NCBI GenBank assembly: GCA_958296295.1
Contig: OY282460.1
Coordinates: forward strand, 248,001-312,000
Reading direction: 5' to 3'
Length of the DNA stretch: 64,000 nt
Source of the DNA: an uncultured Pseudomonadales bacterium
GTDB taxonomy: Bacteria > Pseudomonadota > Gammaproteobacteria > Pseudomonadales > Azotimanducaceae
Position 1 is the stretch's first letter. Each line of letters opens with the position of its first letter. Positions 21,594-30,603 of this stretch are shown piece after piece. The notes under the pieces were generated by a model that ran no database searches, was not told where the DNA came from, and worked only from the letters and a program-made list of their open reading frames with translations. A program made the position numbers and the translations under genes.

Positions 21594-23834
21594 ATGATGA
21601 ACCAACAAGCGATCACCGCCACGCCACCCGCCGCCGGCGCGCTGGCGAATCTCTCCCGCCGCCATTTCTTGGGCGCGTCCGGTGCGCTCGTGCTCGGCGC
21701 TTGTCTGCCGGTGGCATCCGCCAACCCGAAGGCGAAGGCGTCCGTTCCGTTCCAACCCAACTTGTTCCTCTCCTTGGGGCCGGACGGCACCGTGCGCGTC
21801 ACGGCGCATCGCTCGGAGATGGGCCAGGGCGTGCGCACCGCGCTGGCGCAGATCATCGCCGACGAGTTGGAAGCGGACTGGTCGCGCGTCGCGGTGGATC
21901 AAGCACCGGGTGACGCCAAATACGGTGACCAGAACACCGACGGCTCGCAGAGCATCCTGCGAAACTACGACCGCCTGCGGGAGGCGGGAGCGAGCGCTCG
22001 GTTGATGTTGCGCCAAGCCGCCGCGGCCCGCTGGCAGGTGCCCGTGGAAGAGGTGCGGGCGGTCAACCACCAAGTAACCCATGCCGCGTCCGGCAACAGC
22101 GCCGACTACGGCGAACTCGCCGGGGATGCCGCGGCACTGCCGATTCCTGCGCAACCAGCACTCAAGGCGATTGGCGAGCACCGCTACATCGGCAAGGCCG
22201 TAGTCCATGTGGACGCCGCCGACATCGTGCGCGGCAAAGGCGTCTTCGGTGCCGACGTGCATCTCCCCAACATGGCCACAGCCGTGGTCGTGCGTTGTCC
22301 TTGGCTCGGCGGCGGCGTGAAACGCATCCTCAACGAGCCGAAGGAAGCGCCGGGTCTCGTCGCGATAGAAACGCTGGAGCCGGCGCCGAGCGCCGGGCCC
22401 GTTTTCGCGCCTCTCGGCGGGGTTGCGGTGGTCGCCGAGGACACCTTCTCGGCCATGCGCGTCGCCCGCGATTTGCAAATCGAATGGACCGATAGCCCCA
22501 ACCGCGGGTTTGCCAGCGACGAGTTGCGCTCGGCGCTCCGGTCGGCGCTTGAGAAGCCCGGCGCGAAGGTGCCGGGTGCCGAAAAAGGCGATGTGGAGGC
22601 GGCGTTCCAAGGCGGCGGCAAACAGCTCTCGGCCATCTACGAGACGCCGTTTCTGGCGCACGCGCCGCTGGAGGCCCCGGTGGCCGTGGCAGACGTGTCC
22701 GTCGCCGAGAAACGCTGCGCGGTGCGAGCACCCTTGCAGGACCCGCAGGCGGCGCGCGGCCTCATCGCGCAAAGCCTTGGCTATCCACTTGAATCCGTCT
22801 CGGTAACGCCGACGTTGCTCGGCGGCGCTTTCGGGCGCAAGTCCAAGCCCGATTTCGCCTTGGAGGCCGTGGAGCTCTCGCGGCGGTTGGGGCGTCCGGT
22901 GCGTGTGCAGTGGCTGCGCGAAGACGACATCCGCCACGACTACTTCCACGCCGCCAGCGCCCAATTCCACCGCGCCGTCATCGACGAGCGCGGGCTGCCC
23001 CAAGCGTGGCTGCAACGCACCGCCTTCCCTTCCATCACCACGGTGTTCGCGGCGCAGGCCTCGGCGCCGGCGGGGTGGGAATTGGAGATGGGTTTCTCCA
23101 ACCTGCCTTACGAGACTCCCAACCGGCGCATGGAGTCCGCCGGCATTCGCGCCGGCGTGCGCATCGGCTGGCTGCGCTCGGTGTGCAACATCTTTCATGC
23201 GTTTTCCGCCAACGTGTTCGCGGACGAAATGGCCGCGGCGGCGGGGCGCGACGCCATCGAACACCGCTTGGCGATGCTGCCGAAGGCCGGCAAGCTGGCG
23301 GTGCCGGGAATGCAGCCGCCGCCGGGCCACGAGCTGGATGTGGAGCGGTTTCGGCACGTCATCGAGCGGGTGCGAGCCCTTTCGGAGTGGGCCCGTCCGC
23401 GCCCGGAAGGCACCGGTCTCGGCTTCGCGGTGCATCACAGCTTTCGCTCCTACGTCGCCACCGTGCTGGAGGCGAGCGTTGTCGATGGTCGCCCGAGGGT
23501 GTCGAACGCCTACATGGTGCTCGATTGCGGCACCTTCGTGAATGCGGATACTTGCCGTGCGCAAATGGAAGGCGCCGTGGTGTTCGGCTTGTCGCTGGCG
23601 CTCCACGGCGACATCGCGATGCGCGATGGCGCCGTTTTGCAAAGCAACTTCCACGACTATCCGATGCTGCGCATGGCCGAAGCCCCGGCAACGAAGGTCG
23701 AGTTGGTGCCGGCCCAAGACCGTCTGCCGGCCGGCGTCGGCGAGCCCGGTGTGCCGCCGGTGGCGCCGGCGTTGGTGAACGCGCTGTTCGCCGCTACCGG
23801 CAAGCGCCACCGGAGCCTGCCCATTCGCGTCTGA
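21594..23834 (+). CDS. Molybdopterin-binding large subunit, xanthine oxidase family (IorB-like)
   Basis: The 746-residue catalytic subunit has a twin-arginine export signal near its N-terminus (S-R-R-H-F-L-G, R22-R23) running into a hydrophobic stretch ending LGAC at C37. It lacks a separate FAD subunit, like IorAB-type enzymes. Recognisable parts are SEMGQGVRTALAQIIADEL, GGAFGRKSKPDFALEAVELS and the active-site glutamate in GVGEPGVPPVAPAL. Substrate is probably an N-heterocycle or aldehyde but cannot be assigned. The export signal implies a periplasmic location. ATGs at 21594 and 21597 both fit the GGGGAG site. Confidence 0.88.
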   Translation: MMNQQAITATPPAAGALANLSRRHFLGASGALVLGACLPVASANPKAKASVPFQPNLFLSLGPDGTVRVTAHRSEMGQGVRTALAQIIADELEADWSRVAVDQAPGDAKYGDQNTDGSQSILRNYDRLREAGASARLMLRQAAAARWQVPVEEVRAVNHQVTHAASGNSADYGELAGDAAALPIPAQPALKAIGEHRYIGKAVVHVDAADIVRGKGVFGADVHLPNMATAVVVRCPWLGGGVKRILNEPKEAPGLVAIETLEPAPSAGPVFAPLGGVAVVAEDTFSAMRVARDLQIEWTDSPNRGFASDELRSALRSALEKPGAKVPGAEKGDVEAAFQGGGKQLSAIYETPFLAHAPLEAPVAVADVSVAEKRCAVRAPLQDPQAARGLIAQSLGYPLESVSVTPTLLGGAFGRKSKPDFALEAVELSRRLGRPVRVQWLREDDIRHDYFHAASAQFHRAVIDERGLPQAWLQRTAFPSITTVFAAQASAPAGWELEMGFSNLPYETPNRRMESAGIRAGVRIGWLRSVCNIFHAFSANVFADEMAAAAGRDAIEHRLAMLPKAGKLAVPGMQPPPGHELDVERFRHVIERVRALSEWARPRPEGTGLGFAVHHSFRSYVATVLEASVVDGRPRVSNAYMVLDCGTFVNADTCRAQMEGAVVFGLSLALHGDIAMRDGAVLQSNFHDYPMLRMAEAPATKVELVPAQDRLPAGVGEPGVPPVAPALVNALFAATGKRHRSLPIRV

Positions 23835-23914
23835 CGCAACGTGTACGCGGCCCGTTCGGGATGAAGGAGGGGGCGCGAACCGCGCGCCGCCGCGAGACCG
23901 GGCATGGCGAGCGG

Positions 23915-24751
23915 ATGTGGCGGATGCCGGCCACGGCGTGGCTGCTTGCTCTTGCGGCCTGCCAGGAACCGGCACCGCGATTCGAAGCGCCAATCGCCTC
24001 GGGAGTGGTCTCGCTGCCGCTTCGAGAGACCCAGCGTTTCGACGCCACCCTTTCCGCCGCCGGCATGGTGGCGGCGTTGCGCGGGCACGCGGGGCCACGC
24101 GTGGTGGTGGACGCGGTGGGCGAGGATTCGGCCGTGTTGGTGGCCAATCTGCTTCGCGCTGATTTCGAGGCGCATCTGCTTGGCGGCGGCATCGCGGCTT
24201 TGGACGCGCTTGGCGACGGCTACACCTTGGTGCTTGGCAGCGGCTTCGTGTCGGTGTTCAGCCCGGTGGAACCGCTCGGTCTGTTGCAACTGGACGGTCG
24301 CGTCGTCAGCGCCATCGCGCCGCACGGCTACACCCGCATCCTTGGCGTCAAAGACGGCGACATGACCGTGACCGGCCGCGCCCAGTTTCACCCGGGGTTG
24401 TTCGAGGCCGCCATCCAAGTGGGGCCGGGAGTTGTGCAAGCGGGCCGGCTGGACATTCTGCAACGCGAACGCGAGCTGCCGACGTACTACCGCGCCTTCA
24501 CCGCCACCTGCGCCGACCGTTTCCTTGCCGGCGTGGCGCAGGTGCCGATGCACCTGTACGACGTTGGTGAGCGCTTGCTGGCGCATTTCAGCGCCAACGG
24601 CCTCGAGTGCGACGAGGTGGTGAACCTCTCCGGCGACCGCGAAGCGCTGCTCGCCATCGCCAGCGAGGACCGCCGCAGCGTCGCCTACTTCGGCAACCCG
24701 ACCCTGCCCAAGGCATCCGTGCTCGCGTTCCGCCACATCGCTGGCGGGTGA
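23915..24751 (+). CDS. Putative lipoprotein, phosphodiester glycosidase (NAGPA/DUF2233)-like
   Basis: The 278-residue protein starts MWRMPATAWLLALAACQEP, a short lipoprotein signal with lipid-anchor candidate C16. The body contains PLGLLQLDGRVVS, GVKDGDMTV, AIQVGPGVVQAG and a terminal region like the V-D-L-x-G motif of NAGPA/DUF2233 domains. The match is by pattern only and moderate. An upstream in-frame ATG at 23861 would add 18 residues without a better signal. It follows the molybdenum hydroxylase by 80 bases and may be transcribed with it. Location is predicted to be membrane-anchored in the periplasm. Confidence 0.5.
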   Translation: MWRMPATAWLLALAACQEPAPRFEAPIASGVVSLPLRETQRFDATLSAAGMVAALRGHAGPRVVVDAVGEDSAVLVANLLRADFEAHLLGGGIAALDALGDGYTLVLGSGFVSVFSPVEPLGLLQLDGRVVSAIAPHGYTRILGVKDGDMTVTGRAQFHPGLFEAAIQVGPGVVQAGRLDILQRERELPTYYRAFTATCADRFLAGVAQVPMHLYDVGERLLAHFSANGLECDEVVNLSGDREALLAIASEDRRSVAYFGNPTLPKASVLAFRHIAGG

Positions 24752-24861
24752 AGCCGGCGACGCGACGTGCGGCGTCGAATCGATCCTCACTTGACGAATC
24801 AGCCGCTCAAGTGGACGATTCCGCAAGCAACGAGGCTAGAGGCATGTAAACGGGAGGAAAC

Positions 24862-26304
24862 ATGGCAAGCGAAGGCGCAATGTTGCGGGCGGAGATCGGT
24901 CACCCGGTCATAGACGCGGATGGCCATTGGCTGGAGTACGGGCCGGTGGTGTCGGAAGCGATGCGCAAGATCGGCGGTGATGCGGCGGTGCGGGCCATGC
25001 GCATCAACGGCGAGCGGGTTGGGCGGGCTTTGCGCATGACGCCTGCGGAAAGGCGCCGAGAGAACATCGCTCAAGAAGCGTTCTGGGGTGCGCCCACCAA
25101 GAACACGCGCGATCGGGCGACCGCAATGATGCCGCGTCTGCTTTACGAACGCTTGGACGAGTTCGGGATAGATTTCGCGGTGCTTTTTCCAACGCTGGGC
25201 TTGGGGTTGCCGCGTGTCAACGACGCCGAAGCGCGCCTCGCCGCGTGTCGGGCGTTCAACGTCTACCAAGCGGAATTGTTCGAGCCGTTGAAGGATCGCA
25301 TGACGCCGGCAGCGGTGGTGCCCATGCACCACCCGGACGAGGCGATCGCCGAATTGGAGCACGCGGTTGGCGAACTCGGGCTCAAAGCGGTGATGCTGAA
25401 CAGCATGATCGACCGGCCCGTCGCCAAGGTTGCCGAAGAACGGCCGGAAGCCGCCGACCTTGCCGTTTGGTACGACAACATCGGGCTCGACAGCGCCTAC
25501 GATTACGATCCCGTTTGGCGCAAGTGCGAGGAACTTGCCGTTTCGCCCACCTTCCACCGAGGCTCTCGTGGGCGCGCTTTCCGCATGTCGCCGTCCAACT
25601 TCTGCTACAACCACATCGGCCACTTCGCGGCGGCTTCGGAAGCGGTGTGCAAGGCGATTTTCCTGGGCGGCGTCACACGGCGTTTTCCCAACCTCAACTT
25701 CGCCTTTCTGGAGGGTGGCGTTGGCTTCGCGTGTCTGCTGTATGCCGATTTGATCGGCCACTGGCACATTCGCAACCGCGAAGCTCTGGAAGAAGTGAAT
25801 CCCGCCAACCTGAACCGCGACACGCTCTTGGAGTTGGCCGAAAAATACGCGGGCAGGGAAATGGCCGAGGCCATTCGCGCCGGCACCGGCGTTGGCACGC
25901 GCAACGACACGCGCACCACCGGCGGAGTCGAGGACATCGACGATTACGCGGCCTGCGCGATCAACTCCGCCGAAGACTTCAAGCAGCTGTTTGTCGAACC
26001 TTTCTACTTCGGCTGCGAAGCGGACGACGCCAACAACGCGTGGGCGTTCAACCGCGGCTACAATCCAGGCGGCGTGGAAATCAACACGCTGTTCGGCTCG
26101 GACATCGGCCACTTCGACGTTCAAGACATGTCGCAGGTGGTTCCCGAAGCCTACGAGCTTGTGGAGGACGGCCGTATTGATGAGGGCGGTTTCAAGCGTT
26201 TCGTATTCGAGAACCCGGTGCGTTTCTGGGGCGGGACGAATCCGGACTTCTTCGCCGGCACACGGGTGGCGGCTTCAGCACGCGAAGTGCTTCAGGATGG
26301 ATAG
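24862..26304 (+). CDS. Amidohydrolase family protein (amidohydrolase_2 type)
   Basis: A metal-dependent hydrolase/decarboxylase-like protein of 480 residues. VIDADGHWLE near the N-terminus corresponds to the metal-binding D-x-H entry motif of the family. Later parts include the HHPDEAIAELEHAV helix, NFAFLEGGVGFACLL and FGSDIGHFDV with the conserved aspartate near the C-terminus. Relatives act on aromatic acids, nitriles or related compounds; substrate is unknown here. The GGGAGG ribosome-binding site just before the ATG is strong. The SDR gene on the other strand converges on it, with 51 bases between stops. Confidence 0.8.
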   Translation: MASEGAMLRAEIGHPVIDADGHWLEYGPVVSEAMRKIGGDAAVRAMRINGERVGRALRMTPAERRRENIAQEAFWGAPTKNTRDRATAMMPRLLYERLDEFGIDFAVLFPTLGLGLPRVNDAEARLAACRAFNVYQAELFEPLKDRMTPAAVVPMHHPDEAIAELEHAVGELGLKAVMLNSMIDRPVAKVAEERPEAADLAVWYDNIGLDSAYDYDPVWRKCEELAVSPTFHRGSRGRAFRMSPSNFCYNHIGHFAAASEAVCKAIFLGGVTRRFPNLNFAFLEGGVGFACLLYADLIGHWHIRNREALEEVNPANLNRDTLLELAEKYAGREMAEAIRAGTGVGTRNDTRTTGGVEDIDDYAACAINSAEDFKQLFVEPFYFGCEADDANNAWAFNRGYNPGGVEINTLFGSDIGHFDVQDMSQVVPEAYELVEDGRIDEGGFKRFVFENPVRFWGGTNPDFFAGTRVAASAREVLQDG

Positions 26305-26355
26305 ACCCCTTCGGCCCCTTCGGCAACAATCCGAAGTTGCCGAGAGTCGGAGTCG

Positions 26356-27282
26356 CTACATCGGCGCGGTGAACACCTTGGCAATGAACTCGCTGCGCGG
26401 GCGGTAGGGGCGGGTGCCGTTCAGGATGGCGTTCATCCGTGTCTCGGCCTCCAGCCGCACATAGCCCGGGTCTTCTTCCGCTTCGGCCAAGATGTAGAAG
26501 ACGCCGGTTTGTATGGCGTCGAACACCATTTTGGCGCAGCGGGCAGGCGGCATGCCGAGCGCCTTGAACCGATCCTGCACGCGCCGGGCTTGTTCGCCGG
26601 TGTCAACCGGCCCGCCGAACCTTTCCGGGCGATTGCGCACCGAAGTAACGATGTTGGTCGCCACCACGTTGGGGCAGAGCACATGCACTGAGAGGCGGTC
26701 GCGCACTTCCCCGTGCAGCGCCTCGGTGAGCGCGACGCACGCATGCTTGGAGACGCCGTATACGCCTTGCGCCGCGCAAAGCCCGTCCTGGGAGGAAGTG
26801 GCGACCACCGAGCCGGGCGCGTCCTGACGGAGCATTCCAGGCACGAACGCCCGCACGCAGTGCGCCACGCCCAAGAGGTTCACGCCGAGCACGAACGCCC
26901 AGTCCGCGTCGCTGGCGGTAGTCACGCCGCCGCCGGCGCCCACTCCGGCGTTGCAGCACAAGAGGGAGATTGGCCGCCCCGGGAACCGCTCTCGGACCTT
27001 CTCGGCCAAGGCGTCCACTTCCGCGGAAACCGATACGTCCGCCCGAAACCCCGCCACCTCCACACCGGCGGCGTCCGCCGCCGCCTGCAACCGCCGCTCG
27101 GCCGTTGCCAGCGCCTCTTGCTCGATGTCCACCAGCGCGGGGTGCAAGCCTCGCGCCACCGCCGCTTCGGCCAACGCGAAGCCGATGCCGGACGCGCCGC
27201 CCGTGATCACCGCCATCCCCCCGGCCAACACGGTCGGATCGGGATGGGCGTTTTCCGTGGCGTTGTGATTGCCTGTCATCAT
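26356..27282 (-). CDS. Short-chain dehydrogenase/reductase
   Basis: A 308-residue NAD(P)-dependent SDR. It has the cofactor motif TGGASGIG, the N-A-G motif (CCNAGVG), the serine in ATSSQDG and the catalytic YGVSKHA. The C-terminal about 60 residues, with E-A-E-E-D-P-G-Y and RPRSEF, extend beyond a minimal SDR. The ATG-ATG start follows a good AAGGAAC site. Likely oxidises or reduces a small alcohol or ketone; substrate unknown. The promoter region is squeezed between it and the insertion sequence 68 bases upstream. Confidence 0.85.
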   Translation of the reverse strand: MMTGNHNATENAHPDPTVLAGGMAVITGGASGIGFALAEAAVARGLHPALVDIEQEALATAERRLQAAADAAGVEVAGFRADVSVSAEVDALAEKVRERFPGRPISLLCCNAGVGAGGGVTTASDADWAFVLGVNLLGVAHCVRAFVPGMLRQDAPGSVVATSSQDGLCAAQGVYGVSKHACVALTEALHGEVRDRLSVHVLCPNVVATNIVTSVRNRPERFGGPVDTGEQARRVQDRFKALGMPPARCAKMVFDAIQTGVFYILAEAEEDPGYVRLEAETRMNAILNGTRPYRPRSEFIAKVFTAPM

Positions 27283-27350
27283 CCTGTTCCTTGCCTACCG
27301 TTCGACTATCCACTTTTACGCACTGGCGCGTCAAACGGTCTATCGCAGCC

Positions 27351-27374
27351 GGGTGTGCGACGTTTTAGTGCGCG
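27351..27374. repeat. Left terminal inverted repeat of the insertion sequence
   Basis: The 24-base left end is the exact reverse complement of 28865-28888. It begins with GGG, as is usual for this family. Confidence 0.92.
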
Positions 27375-27455
27375 GGGGCTGCGAGCGGGTTTGGGGAGTC
27401 ATCGCGATTCCCAAGTAAGCTGAGGGTATGTACAACCGCAGCGAAGGGAATCGCG

Positions 27456-28859
27456 ATGACGGAAGAGATGTTGGCGCAGGACGCGCTGGAGCGCAAGAAG
27501 GCGTGGGCTTTTCTGGAGGCGGCGGTGCGGCTGCTGCTGTTGTCGTCGCCGGAGTTCCGGGAGCTTTGCCGGGGGGTTCTGACCGGCGGGCGGGGGTTCC
27601 GGGAGTTCGAGCTGGACCTGCGGGGCGCGCTGCTTGGCGGCGCGGCGGCGGGGGTTTCGGAGAATCTGTCGGCGCTGGACGCGGAGTCCGGGGCGCCGGC
27701 GTGCGGGGCTTGCGGCTCGGCGATGGTCCGGCGCGGCACGCGCTCGACGGCGCCGCTGTCGCTGCTCGGCCTTCTGACGCTGCGGCGCGGCTACTGGACG
27801 TGCGGGTGCTCGAAGGGCGGGCGGCATGTTCTGGACGAGGTGCTGGGGATCGCGGGACGGGACGGCGTGCGGGGAACGCCGGCGGCGCTGTGGGCGCTGG
27901 CGGAGCTGGCGTCGGAGACGAGCTTCGGGAAGGCGGCGGCGCGCCTGGGCCGGCTGGCCGGCGTCGTGGCGACGGCGAAGCGGACGGAGCGGGCCGCGAA
28001 GCAGGTCGGGGGGGAGATCACGGCGTGGGGCGAGGCGGAGCCGGCGCTGGGCGAGGCGCCGGCGGAGACGATGTACTGCAGCCCGGACGGCACGGGGGTG
28101 CCGGTGGTGCGGCGGGACGCGGGGACGGCGGAGGACGGCCGGCCGTCGAAGACGCGGGAGGCGAAGGTGGCGGTGTTCCACACGGCGGAGCGGCGCAACG
28201 CGAAGACCGGCCTGCCGGAGCGGGACGCGGGTTCGGCGCGGCACACGGCGGCGATCGACAGCGCGGCGTCGAGGGACGTGGACGCGGAGCCGTCGGCGTT
28301 CGCGCGGCGGCTCTGGCGGGCCGCGGAGCGGTTCGGGTTCGCGGCGGCGAAGCGGCAGGTGGTCGTCGCCGACGGCGCGAAGTGGATCTGGAACGCCGCC
28401 GCGGAACTGTTCCCGAACGCCGTTTGCATAGTGGACATCTGGCACGCGAAGGAGCGGCTCTGGGAAGTGGGGCGCGCGGTTTACGGCGCCGGCACGGAGC
28501 TGTGCCGGGCGTGGTCGGAGAAGGTCTGCGCGGCGCTCTCCGAGGGGCGCGTGGACGATGTGCTGCGGGAACTGCGCCGGCACGCCGGCGACAAGACCGC
28601 CGACCAGTGCGCCGGCTATTTCGAGAACAACCGCGGCCGGATGCGCTACCCGGCGTACCGGGAGATGGGGCTGCTGATCGGTTCGGGCATGGTGGAGAGC
28701 TCCTGCCGCACGCTGGTCGGCGAGCGCTTGAAGTGTTCCGGCATGCGATGGAGCCGGGCCGGCGCGAACGACGTCATGGCGTTGCGTTCGTGCGTCCGCG
28801 ACGAACGGTACGACGACTTCTGGCGCCGTCGGCGCAAACCGCCGCCAATGGCCGCCTGA
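27456..28859 (+). CDS. ISKra4-family transposase
   Basis: The 467-residue DDE transposase is intact. An N-terminal zinc-binding region (CGACGSAMVRRG, then WTCGC) precedes the catalytic core. Likely catalytic residues are D211 in SPDGTGVPVV, D306 in VVADGAKWIWN and E414 in GSGMVESSC. The FENNRGRMRYPAYREMGLLIGSG and LKCSGMRWSRAGAN blocks are characteristic of ISKra4 transposases. The GC content is visibly higher than in neighbouring genes, as the codons are almost all G/C-ending. The ribosome-binding site GAAGGGA precedes the ATG. Confidence 0.92.
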   Translation: MTEEMLAQDALERKKAWAFLEAAVRLLLLSSPEFRELCRGVLTGGRGFREFELDLRGALLGGAAAGVSENLSALDAESGAPACGACGSAMVRRGTRSTAPLSLLGLLTLRRGYWTCGCSKGGRHVLDEVLGIAGRDGVRGTPAALWALAELASETSFGKAAARLGRLAGVVATAKRTERAAKQVGGEITAWGEAEPALGEAPAETMYCSPDGTGVPVVRRDAGTAEDGRPSKTREAKVAVFHTAERRNAKTGLPERDAGSARHTAAIDSAASRDVDAEPSAFARRLWRAAERFGFAAAKRQVVVADGAKWIWNAAAELFPNAVCIVDIWHAKERLWEVGRAVYGAGTELCRAWSEKVCAALSEGRVDDVLRELRRHAGDKTADQCAGYFENNRGRMRYPAYREMGLLIGSGMVESSCRTLVGERLKCSGMRWSRAGANDVMALRSCVRDERYDDFWRRRRKPPPMAA

Positions 28860-28864
28860 CGGCT

Positions 28865-28888
28865 CGCGCACTAAAACGTCGCACACCC
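28865..28888. repeat. Right terminal inverted repeat of the insertion sequence
   Basis: Exact reverse complement of 27351-27374. On the minus strand its outermost bases now supply the last codons (G-C-A-T-F, stop) of the interrupted secreted-protein gene. Confidence 0.92.
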
Positions 28889-29878
28889 ATCGCAGCCGAA
28901 GTCGCCATACCAATGCGTGGTGTGGTTGGCGATTGCGAAGACCATCGTCAGCCTCGCGGTGAACACCTCCTCTTGGAAGACGACCACATGGCGCTGAGTG
29001 CGCGGGTCGCGTTGCAACACCGCCGAGCGCCGAAACGACCGGAACTTCAAGCCCCAATGCGGGGAATAGGGCCTCAGGATGCGCTGATCGAAGGATTTCA
29101 GGGCCGCGGTCGCCGGGTCGATGGAGTAGGTGAACTGCATTCCCTTGGCGGCCGGATGCCTCGATCGCGAGTCCGGCGCGGTGCCCAGCACCACCTCGGC
29201 GGCGCCGCGGCGAAGCGTGACCGTGGGCGGGTGCGAACCAAGCAGGGGCTTTACCACCGCAGGATGGAATGCGTCCGGCGCATGCTTTCCCTCATCGCGG
29301 TTGTCGGCGGCCACGCGCTTCGCTCTCGCGATTGCCGCGGCGGAAGCGCTCTTCTCCGCCTGATAGTCGGCGCGTTGTCGGGTTGTTGGCAGCGCTCCGC
29401 CGATGGTCGCCAATGTCCACAGTGCGGGTTCTTGCCCGGCGTCGAAGCGTTCCAGCACCCAAGACGACGCATCGTGTACCACCGGCATGTCGAACCAAAC
29501 ACTGAGCGGCAACAATCGAGGCGTGTCCGCAGCCAAGGAGATTCGTGCTGCGTAGGCGTAATCCAGCGGACGCGACGCGCCGCAGTCTGGGCAGGGCGCC
29601 GTCCAGCGGGCGTAACTGCAACCGGCGCCTTCGGCGCCACTCAGCAACGCCAAGGCAGCAGTCCACAGCGACTGTTCCTCGGCGGCAATCGCTTGCGGGT
29701 TGCGCCACAACTCGGAGTAGTCGAGCAGCGGTTCGGGCGGACGCAACTTCGGCACGGGCTCAGCGTCTGCTGGGCTGTCGAAGTCTACTGCCGATGAGAT
29801 AGAAGAGGACATCAGGAGGCAGCAGACAAGTGCGCCGAGCAGTGGGGTGCTGGGCATCGGCGGGCAGACAGTGGCCAT
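28871..29878 (-). CDS. Hypothetical secreted protein, C-terminus replaced by the insertion sequence
   Basis: I do not recognise the family. The 335-residue product begins with a hydrophobic export signal (PSTPLLGALVCCLLMSSSIS). A paired-cysteine stretch follows (GCSYARW, then CPDCGAS), and the central part is rich in charged residues. The reading frame now ends in G-C-A-T-F encoded by the IS end. If the IS and one target copy are removed, the frame continues after FGCD into RPFDAPVRKSG and a stop. The original protein was therefore about six residues longer with a different tail. Loss of only the tail may leave function intact. The start could also be seven codons later at 29857. Confidence 0.6.
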   Translation of the reverse strand: MATVCPPMPSTPLLGALVCCLLMSSSISSAVDFDSPADAEPVPKLRPPEPLLDYSELWRNPQAIAAEEQSLWTAALALLSGAEGAGCSYARWTAPCPDCGASRPLDYAYAARISLAADTPRLLPLSVWFDMPVVHDASSWVLERFDAGQEPALWTLATIGGALPTTRQRADYQAEKSASAAAIARAKRVAADNRDEGKHAPDAFHPAVVKPLLGSHPPTVTLRRGAAEVVLGTAPDSRSRHPAAKGMQFTYSIDPATAALKSFDQRILRPYSPHWGLKFRSFRRSAVLQRDPRTQRHVVVFQEEVFTARLTMVFAIANHTTHWYGDFGCDGCATF

Positions 29879-30041
29879 GGGCGCATACGTCGGTTGGGCG
29901 GAGTGAGTGCAACGAGCCTACCACCGCCGCTGCTGCGGACGCCCCATGTGGTCGGTGTACCATGCGCCATGACCACGCGCGAAAACGCCAGTTCACCCAG
30001 CGCCAACTGAAAATCGCGGTCGATAGGCTGTCGCAAGGTGG

Positions 30042-30602
30042 TTGGCGCGTCTCTTGGCGGAGCGTTCAGGCGAGCAGCTCGTGTTCGGCAACCTGGCGCG
30101 CCAGGTGCGTGTTGCCGCGGATACCGCCCGCCGCTGGGTCGCGACCTTGAGCGACTTGCACTTGGGCTTCTTGGTGCGCCCGTGGTTCAAGAACGTCTCG
30201 CGGTCGTTGCGCAAGGAACCGAAGTGGTTTCTGCGCGATTGGGCGGCAGTGCGCGATGCCGGTCAGCGCGCCGAGACGTTCGTCGCCTGCCATCTGTTGA
30301 AGGCGGTGGAGGGTTGGAACGACATGGGCCTTGGCGCGTTCGAGTTGGGCTACCTGCGCGACAAGGAGCAGCGCGAGGTGGATTTCGTGGTCGTTCGGGA
30401 TGGCGAGCCGTGGTTTCTCGTGGAGGCGAAGCACGAAGACGCGGCCTTGGGCGCGAACTTGCGGTATTTCCAGCAGCAGCTCGGGGCTCCGTTCGCGTTT
30501 CAAGCGACGGTTGGGCTGGACTATGTGGACGCGGACTGCTTCGCCGCGCCGGGACATCCGCTGGTGGTTCCCGCCCGCACGTTGTTGTCGCAACTGCTCT
30601 GA
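30042..30602 (+). pseudogene. DUF4143 ATPase remnant (C-terminal half only)
   Basis: The 186-codon frame matches the C-terminal part of DUF4143 ATPases. It has the winged-helix-like VFGNLARQVRVAADTARRWVATL, then HLGFLVRPWFKN, A-E-T-F-V-A-C-H-L-L and the nuclease-like E-V-D-F...VEAKHED segment. The whole Walker A/Walker B ATPase domain is missing; a stop at 30024 precedes the frame and the first possible start is TTG at 30042. It ends one base before the dctM stop on the other strand. It is a truncated relic, not the same sequence as the ATPase at 17055. Confidence 0.7.
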
Positions 30603-30603
30603 T

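Larger units (their letters stand above)
27351..28888 (+). mobile_element. Complete ISKra4-family-like insertion sequence, 1,538 bp
   Basis: The element is bounded by perfect 24-bp terminal inverted repeats at 27351-27374 and 28865-28888, beginning GGGTGTGCGACG. It is flanked by a 9-bp target duplication ATCGCAGCC at 27342-27350 and 28889-28897. It carries one intact transposase gene. Perfect ends and duplication indicate recent movement. It interrupts the 3' end of the secreted-protein gene on the minus strand. Two derivatives of the same element lie at 9549-9663 and 19591-19836. Confidence 0.92.

Noticed and set aside
21441..24098. An 885-codon minus-strand frame opposite the molybdenum hydroxylase genes
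   Set aside because: Its composition is antisense-like, and the plus-strand genes are well supported.
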